A stretch of DNA of 10,259 bases, from assembly GCA_009701115.1 (NCBI GenBank), contig WLKR01000028.1, positions 1 through 10,259 of the forward strand, read 5' to 3'. This document shows, one piece after another, positions 7,601 through 10,259 of this stretch. Below the pieces are notes generated by a model, which worked only from the letters and a program-made list of their open reading frames with translations, was not told the origin of the DNA and did not search any database. Position 1 is the stretch's first letter; each line of letters opens with the position of its first letter. The DNA comes from Actinomycetota bacterium (GTDB taxonomy: Bacteria; Actinomycetota; Acidimicrobiia; Acidimicrobiales; RAAP-2). The position numbers were made by a program, and so were the translations under genes.

Positions 7601-7619
7601 CCGGAGGCCAATGGCCCGG
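7601..7619 (-). other. GC-rich imperfect hairpin between merR and gcvT
   Basis: On the + strand GGCC-AAT-GGCC (7606-7616) forms a 4-base stem with a 3-base loop. It extends to CCG/CGG outer pairs with a 2-base bulge, and an alternative pairing GGGCC (7596-7600) with GGCCC (7613-7617) is possible. It lies in the 95-base gap after merR. No T-run follows on the - strand, so it is at best a weak terminator or attenuator, or an operator for the upstream regulator. Confidence 0.3.
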
Positions 7620-7643
7620 AACCGATTTCGTGAGATTCCTTGA

Positions 7644-8099
7644 CTACGCCATCGCCAGTCGGCGGTTCTCAGTGGTCTCCACTTCTTGGGCCAGCGAGGT
7701 GTCGATATCAGCGGTGACGCTGTCCATCGAAATTACGTTGAAGACGCCATGGCCGCCCTTAAGGAGGTCAATAATTTCGCCGTCCGTATAGGCCAGTACC
7801 GAATTGGAGCCAGAGAGCACTAGCGAAACAGACTTGAGATCGCCCCCTACCTGATCACGGAGGCAGTTCACTGCTTGCCGCGCTCGAGGGAGCGCCACGC
7901 CAGCATCCAAAAGCGACTTAATCACCCTGACCTCGATGAGGTCCGCATAGGAGTACACGCGCTTGGAACCACTCCCCTGAGCAGCCGTGACCGAGGGTGT
8001 GACGAGGTTGGTGCGGGCCCAGTAATCGAGCTGACGATACGTCACGCCAGCGATTCGACAGACCGAGGGACCGCTGAAGCCCATTGAAATTGCATTCAT
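7644..8099 (-). CDS. MerR-family transcriptional regulator (Rv1830-like) upstream of gcvT
   Basis: This 151-residue DNA-binding protein has a winged MerR-type helix-turn-helix at residues 9-80. The helix-turn-helix covers SVCRIAGVTYRQLDYWARTNL, the wing is GSGSKRVYSYADL (42-54) and the following helices carry IKSLLDAGVALPRARQAV. The C-terminal part (about 86-140) has LVLSGSNSVLAYTDGE and IIDLLKGGHGVFNV. From memory, this combination resembles mycobacterial Rv1830, which sits near gcvH, garA, ftsR and gcvB; the locus neighbourhood fits. No cysteine cluster for metal or redox sensing is seen (only Cys14 and Cys79), and the long coiled-coil dimer helix of classic MerR proteins is short. The start at ATG 8099 has a good ribosome-binding site, unlike most genes here. 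The transcript leader is about 51 bases if the proposed promoter is right. It may control the gcv operon or itself; neither is shown directly. Confidence 0.88.
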   Translation of the reverse strand: MNAISMGFSGPSVCRIAGVTYRQLDYWARTNLVTPSVTAAQGSGSKRVYSYADLIEVRVIKSLLDAGVALPRARQAVNCLRDQVGGDLKSVSLVLSGSNSVLAYTDGEIIDLLKGGHGVFNVISMDSVTADIDTSLAQEVETTENRRLAMA

Positions 8100-8106
8100 G
8101 ATTAAT

Positions 8107-8113
8107 CCACCTT
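8107..8113 (-). promoter_or_regulatory. Shine-Dalgarno site of merR (AAGGTGG)
   Basis: AAGGTGG on the - strand ends 7 bases before ATG 8099 and is close to the AGGAGG consensus. It decides the start in favour of 8099 over the internal Met codon five residues on. It is the clearest ribosome-binding site in the window. Confidence 0.7.
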
Positions 8114-8150
8114 CCGACCAAGGTTGCCCGTAGAGGCTTTGGGATACAAA

Positions 8151-8179
8151 AGTGTAGTTACACCCCTGTCACATAACAA
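8151..8179 (-). promoter_or_regulatory. Candidate sigma70-type promoter of merR
   Basis: On the - strand TTGTTA (8174-8179) and TACACT (8151-8156) match the -35 and -10 consensus at four of six positions each and are separated by exactly 17 bases. The distance from the -10 to the ATG leaves room for a leader containing the Shine-Dalgarno site. This is the best -35/-10 pair seen in the window. Confidence 0.55.
8152..8163. promoter_or_regulatory. Perfect inverted repeat GTGTA-N2-TACAC over the merR -10 region
   Basis: GTGTA (8152-8156) and TACAC (8159-8163) are perfect 5-base arms with a 2-base centre. The palindrome covers the -10 hexamer and the adjoining spacer of the proposed merR promoter, a typical place for an autoregulatory operator. 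MerR proteins usually bind such dyads as dimers. Binding by the neighbouring regulator is inference. Confidence 0.45.
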
Positions 8180-8183
8180 GGGG
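8163..8183. promoter_or_regulatory. Imperfect inverted repeat CCCCTGT/ACAAGGGG over the merR -35 region
   Basis: CCCCTGT (8163-8169) and ACAAGGGG (8176-8183) are complementary apart from one unpaired A, around a 6-base centre. The right arm contains part of the -35 box. It lies 17 bases after the glycosyltransferase stop, so it could instead help end that transcript, but no T-run follows directly on the - strand. An operator or a bifunctional element is possible. Confidence 0.35.
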
Positions 8184-8200
8184 GTATTTTCGGGGATGAA

Positions 8201-9307
8201 TTAGGCGAATAACGCTTGAAGTAGCCCTTGCTCCCATTCGGGACCATCTACTTTGCGGTATTGAGAGGTCGCAATTTTCTCGTACTCGTCAAGATCGACC
8301 AAGAGTGCAGATTCCATGGCGTCGTGGATCGTCTCTGAGGTGATGGGGTTAACAAAAATACCGGCCGGCCCCGCCACTTCAGTTTGCGATCCACCGGTTC
8401 CACAGATGATCGGACGGCCCGTGGCGAGAGCCTCGATAATTGGCAGGCCTTTGCCTTCGTATGCCGAGGGATACACCAGGGCCGAAGAGCGTCGCACCAT
8501 TTCGAGAAGTGCCTCATTGCTGAGCCGACCGGTAAGCACTACGCCTTGAGGCAACTGACCTAAACCAAAGCGATTCGTAAAAGCCCCCACGTCGCTGGTG
8601 CCCGTGATGCGCAATTCGAACTCAGGATGCGTCCGGCGAAATGTCGCGAACGCATCGAGTGTCGGGCCAAGATTCTTTCGGGGCGACACTCCCCCGGTGA
8701 ACAAGAAGAACGGATCAGGTGTCGTTCCTCGGTGAAGCTGGAATCCCAGATACGACAGCGGTACGTATCCAACAATTGACTCACGGTGCTGCTGCTCTAA
8801 AAGATCAGACTGGGCGGAAGCCGACACCGTCACCACCCTTGTTGCGCGTCGGATACTGGAGCGAATAGAAAACCGATTCGGCGCCAGACCTAAATAGCCG
8901 ATCACACCCTTGCCGGTGCGACCCTGGAAGGGAATCATGTCATGAACGATCAAAACGGTGCGCTGTCGCACGCCAACCACCGGCACACCTCGATTACCGG
9001 GCGCCAAAAATACCTCGGCCGAACTCGTCTTTAAATACTTGGGAATCGAATACTGCTCATAGGCCAGACCCCTGCCAGCTCGCCAGACTGGCAAGCCGAC
9101 ATAACGAACTCCATCGCGCCGTACCAAGGATTCTGGAGGGGTTCCGGGCATCAAAACAGTCACCTCCGCCGATAAGTCAGCGAGCCAGTCGATTATGCCA
9201 GCGACCAATTTGTGGATCCCAAAGGCCGGCTTTAGGAGGTAGCTGCCCTCGATGACAATCTGGCGACCCGCCAAATTGTCTCGATTCAAACCATCAAGGG
9301 TGCTCAT
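8201..9307 (-). CDS. GT4-like (GT-B fold) glycosyltransferase
   Basis: This 368-residue enzyme (from ATG 9307) should transfer a sugar from a nucleotide sugar during assembly of a surface polysaccharide, at the cytoplasmic side of the membrane. The N-terminal half holds the GIHKLVAGI acceptor-side loop (about residues 30-38) and HDMIPF (122-127), which is typical of mannosyl/rhamnosyl-type family members. The C-terminal half has FTGGVSPRKNL (203-213), a nucleotide-sugar-binding segment, and the EX7E motif Glu284-GKGLPII-Glu292, followed by ATGRPIICG. No transmembrane helix or signal peptide is seen, and the length is normal. The frame extends to TTG 9325, but ATG 9307 is preferred because TAGCCT lies 8 bases upstream and no Shine-Dalgarno site supports TTG. 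It diverges from a flippase gene, so both belong to a polysaccharide locus. Donor and acceptor sugars cannot be told. Confidence 0.9.
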   Translation of the reverse strand: MSTLDGLNRDNLAGRQIVIEGSYLLKPAFGIHKLVAGIIDWLADLSAEVTVLMPGTPPESLVRRDGVRYVGLPVWRAGRGLAYEQYSIPKYLKTSSAEVFLAPGNRGVPVVGVRQRTVLIVHDMIPFQGRTGKGVIGYLGLAPNRFSIRSSIRRATRVVTVSASAQSDLLEQQHRESIVGYVPLSYLGFQLHRGTTPDPFFLFTGGVSPRKNLGPTLDAFATFRRTHPEFELRITGTSDVGAFTNRFGLGQLPQGVVLTGRLSNEALLEMVRRSSALVYPSAYEGKGLPIIEALATGRPIICGTGGSQTEVAGPAGIFVNPITSETIHDAMESALLVDLDEYEKIATSQYRKVDGPEWEQGLLQALFA

Positions 9308-9468
9308 TGCATTCGAGGCTACCAATCAAAATGGTCTCAAAGGGCCGAGGAGTAGAGCATTCTTCGTTGTCGCCGATAGAGTCGGCACAATGGTTTCTGA
9401 ATACAGCGCTACGAATCGCACAGAACTCATAAGGGCCTGCGCGTCTTCGCATATCGAATGGCGTGTCG
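9308..9468. promoter_or_regulatory. Divergent intergenic region between glycosyltransferase and flippase genes
   Basis: This 161-base gap must carry the start signals for two divergent genes. A perfect 5-base inverted repeat with a 5-base loop, GCCGA-TAGAG-TCGGC, is at 9372-9386, near its centre. I see no convincing -35/-10 pair for the flippase, and only the -10-like hexamer at 9316-9321 for the glycosyltransferase. Confidence 0.4.
9316..9321 (-). promoter_or_regulatory. Candidate -10 element (TAGCCT) before the glycosyltransferase
   Basis: On the - strand TAGCCT ends 8 bases before ATG 9307, the same hexamer as before gcvT. No Shine-Dalgarno site is present. A leaderless start is the simplest reading; no good -35 box is seen at 16-18 bases upstream. 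Confidence 0.35.
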
Positions 9469-10259
9469 ATGCCTAAGCCTGAAGAACAGCGTCGTCCGCT
9501 CACACTCTTTATCAGCCTGGCCGCTCTATTTACGACCTCGTTACTCGGCGCGCTCGCCTCACGACAGATGGCCATGCATTACGGAGCCAGCACATTCGGC
9601 ACCCTGGCTCTGGCCACTTCATTCGCGATCGCCTTTCAGACATTGACCGAATTCGGCCAAATCCAAGTCCTCCAGCGCGAACTAGTGCAGAGCGAAAAGG
9701 ACCAATCGCGACTCATCAGTATGGCGATAGCCCTTCGAGCGGCCATCATGCTGGTGTCGCTTCCTGCGGCCTACGCCATCGGATGGGTGCTCTACCGGAA
9801 TACTGATAACGCCTATTCAATTATCGCCATCATGGTGATTTCGGTACCAATCGGATCCATGAGCCAAGTCTTTTTTGGCTACTTTGCAAATAGGTTTCAG
9901 AACCGCCAGCAGGCGCTGTACCAGGTTGGTCAGCAGTCGCTCATGCTGACTGGAGTCTCCATACTCGTAGCCCACCACCGACCACTCACCGAGTGCGCAC
10001 TGGTCATTGTGGGGTCGTCGTTCATCACGTTGACAGCCATGTGGGCGCAAGTCTCTCGCTCCGTCCAGTTGAGTTTGGCTTGGGATGGAGAGCACGCAAG
10101 GTGGTTCCTCCGAGAAGCCGCTCCGATTGGACTTTCCACTGTCCTCTTGGCGTTCTATCAGCGGGCCGATGTTCTCCTACTGGGAATAGAGAGCACTACC
10201 AAGCAAGTCGGTTACTACGGGATTGTTATCGCTATCAACTCCTTCTTTGTGATGATGCC
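9469..10259 (+). CDS. Polysaccharide flippase, MOP superfamily (Wzx-like), 3' end outside the window
   Basis: The frame is open from ATG 9469 to the window edge, giving the first 263 residues. The start is followed by a short polar end (KPEEQRRP) and then hydrophobic helices near residues 11-31, 41-60, 83-108, 115-138, 152-170, 174-194, 216-232 and 246-263. The pattern is that of lipid-linked oligosaccharide flippases and O-antigen/teichoic acid exporters, notably FYQRADVLLLGIES (229-242), the family's helix-7 signature with a charged Arg-Ala-Asp in the membrane, followed by VGYYGIVIAIN. Such proteins turn lipid-linked sugar units across the membrane. An in-frame GTG two codons upstream (9463) is an alternative start; the preceding in-frame stop is at 9430. 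No strong ribosome-binding site is seen. It diverges from the glycosyltransferase, which fits a polysaccharide cluster continuing to the right. Confidence 0.88.
   Translation, partial: MPKPEEQRRPLTLFISLAALFTTSLLGALASRQMAMHYGASTFGTLALATSFAIAFQTLTEFGQIQVLQRELVQSEKDQSRLISMAIALRAAIMLVSLPAAYAIGWVLYRNTDNAYSIIAIMVISVPIGSMSQVFFGYFANRFQNRQQALYQVGQQSLMLTGVSILVAHHRPLTECALVIVGSSFITLTAMWAQVSRSVQLSLAWDGEHARWFLREAAPIGLSTVLLAFYQRADVLLLGIESTTKQVGYYGIVIAINSFFVMM

Noticed and set aside
8163..8190. Intrinsic terminator after the glycosyltransferase
   Set aside because: The hairpin is imperfect and has no T-run directly after it on the - strand. The run TATTTT after it is on the + strand, where no gene ends.
8100..8200. 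Glycine riboswitch upstream of merR or gcvT
   Set aside because: Neither gap shows the conserved tandem aptamer elements of that class, and both gaps (about 100 and 95 bases) are short for a tandem riboswitch plus expression platform.
9308..9325. TTG at 9325 as the glycosyltransferase start
   Set aside because: No ribosome-binding site supports it, and the ATG six codons later has a -10-like hexamer at leaderless spacing. It is not fully excluded.
1..10259. Reassignment of TGA to a sense codon as the reason for missing TGA stops
   Set aside because: All the conserved proteins here have normal length and complete motifs under the standard bacterial code, with no gap that an in-frame TGA would explain. 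Avoidance of TGA is seen, recoding is not.

Overview
The window looks like a stretch of an actinobacterial chromosome with moderate G+C (about 55-58% by eye). An Acidimicrobiia-type member of the Actinomycetota is the best guess. This rests on a glycine dehydrogenase split into two subunits, a short MerR regulator of the mycobacterial Rv1830 type beside the glycine cleavage genes, and -10-like TAnnnT hexamers placed 6-8 bases before start codons that lack a Shine-Dalgarno site. No rRNA, tRNA, CRISPR array or mobile element is visible, and no gene-free stretch reaches 300 bases.

Left part (1-1590, + strand): the last 39 codons of a probable membrane protein, then a complete amidase-signature hydrolase with its Ser-cisSer-Lys residues in place. 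The amidase meets the next gene tail to tail and the two overlap by 20 bases.

Central block (1571-8099, - strand, read from right to left): a MerR regulator, then gcvT, gcvPA and gcvPB (aminomethyltransferase and both glycine dehydrogenase subunits, joined by 2-base gaps), then a class I glutamine-amidotransferase-like hydrolase of the PuuD/peptidase C26 family and an APC-like 12-helix permease, coupled by a TAGTG stop/start overlap. The Gcv proteins oxidise glycine to CO2, ammonia, methylene-tetrahydrofolate and NADH. They need a lipoylated H protein (GcvH) and dihydrolipoamide dehydrogenase, neither of which is encoded here. The hydrolase and permease look like an uptake and deamidation/gamma-glutamyl hydrolysis pair. 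With the amidase they make this an amino-acid/amide nitrogen and one-carbon region. That functional link is inference.

Right part (8201-10259): a GT4-type glycosyltransferase (- strand) diverges from a truncated Wzx-like polysaccharide flippase (+ strand) that runs off the window. This is the edge of a surface-polysaccharide cluster.

I found no clearly new system. The points most worth a second look are the recurrent leaderless-promoter pattern, the complete avoidance of TGA stops (7 TAG, 2 TAA in nine genes), the inverted repeats over the merR promoter, the near-identical coupling junctions in the gcv operon, and the hydrolase-permease pair attached to the glycine cleavage operon.
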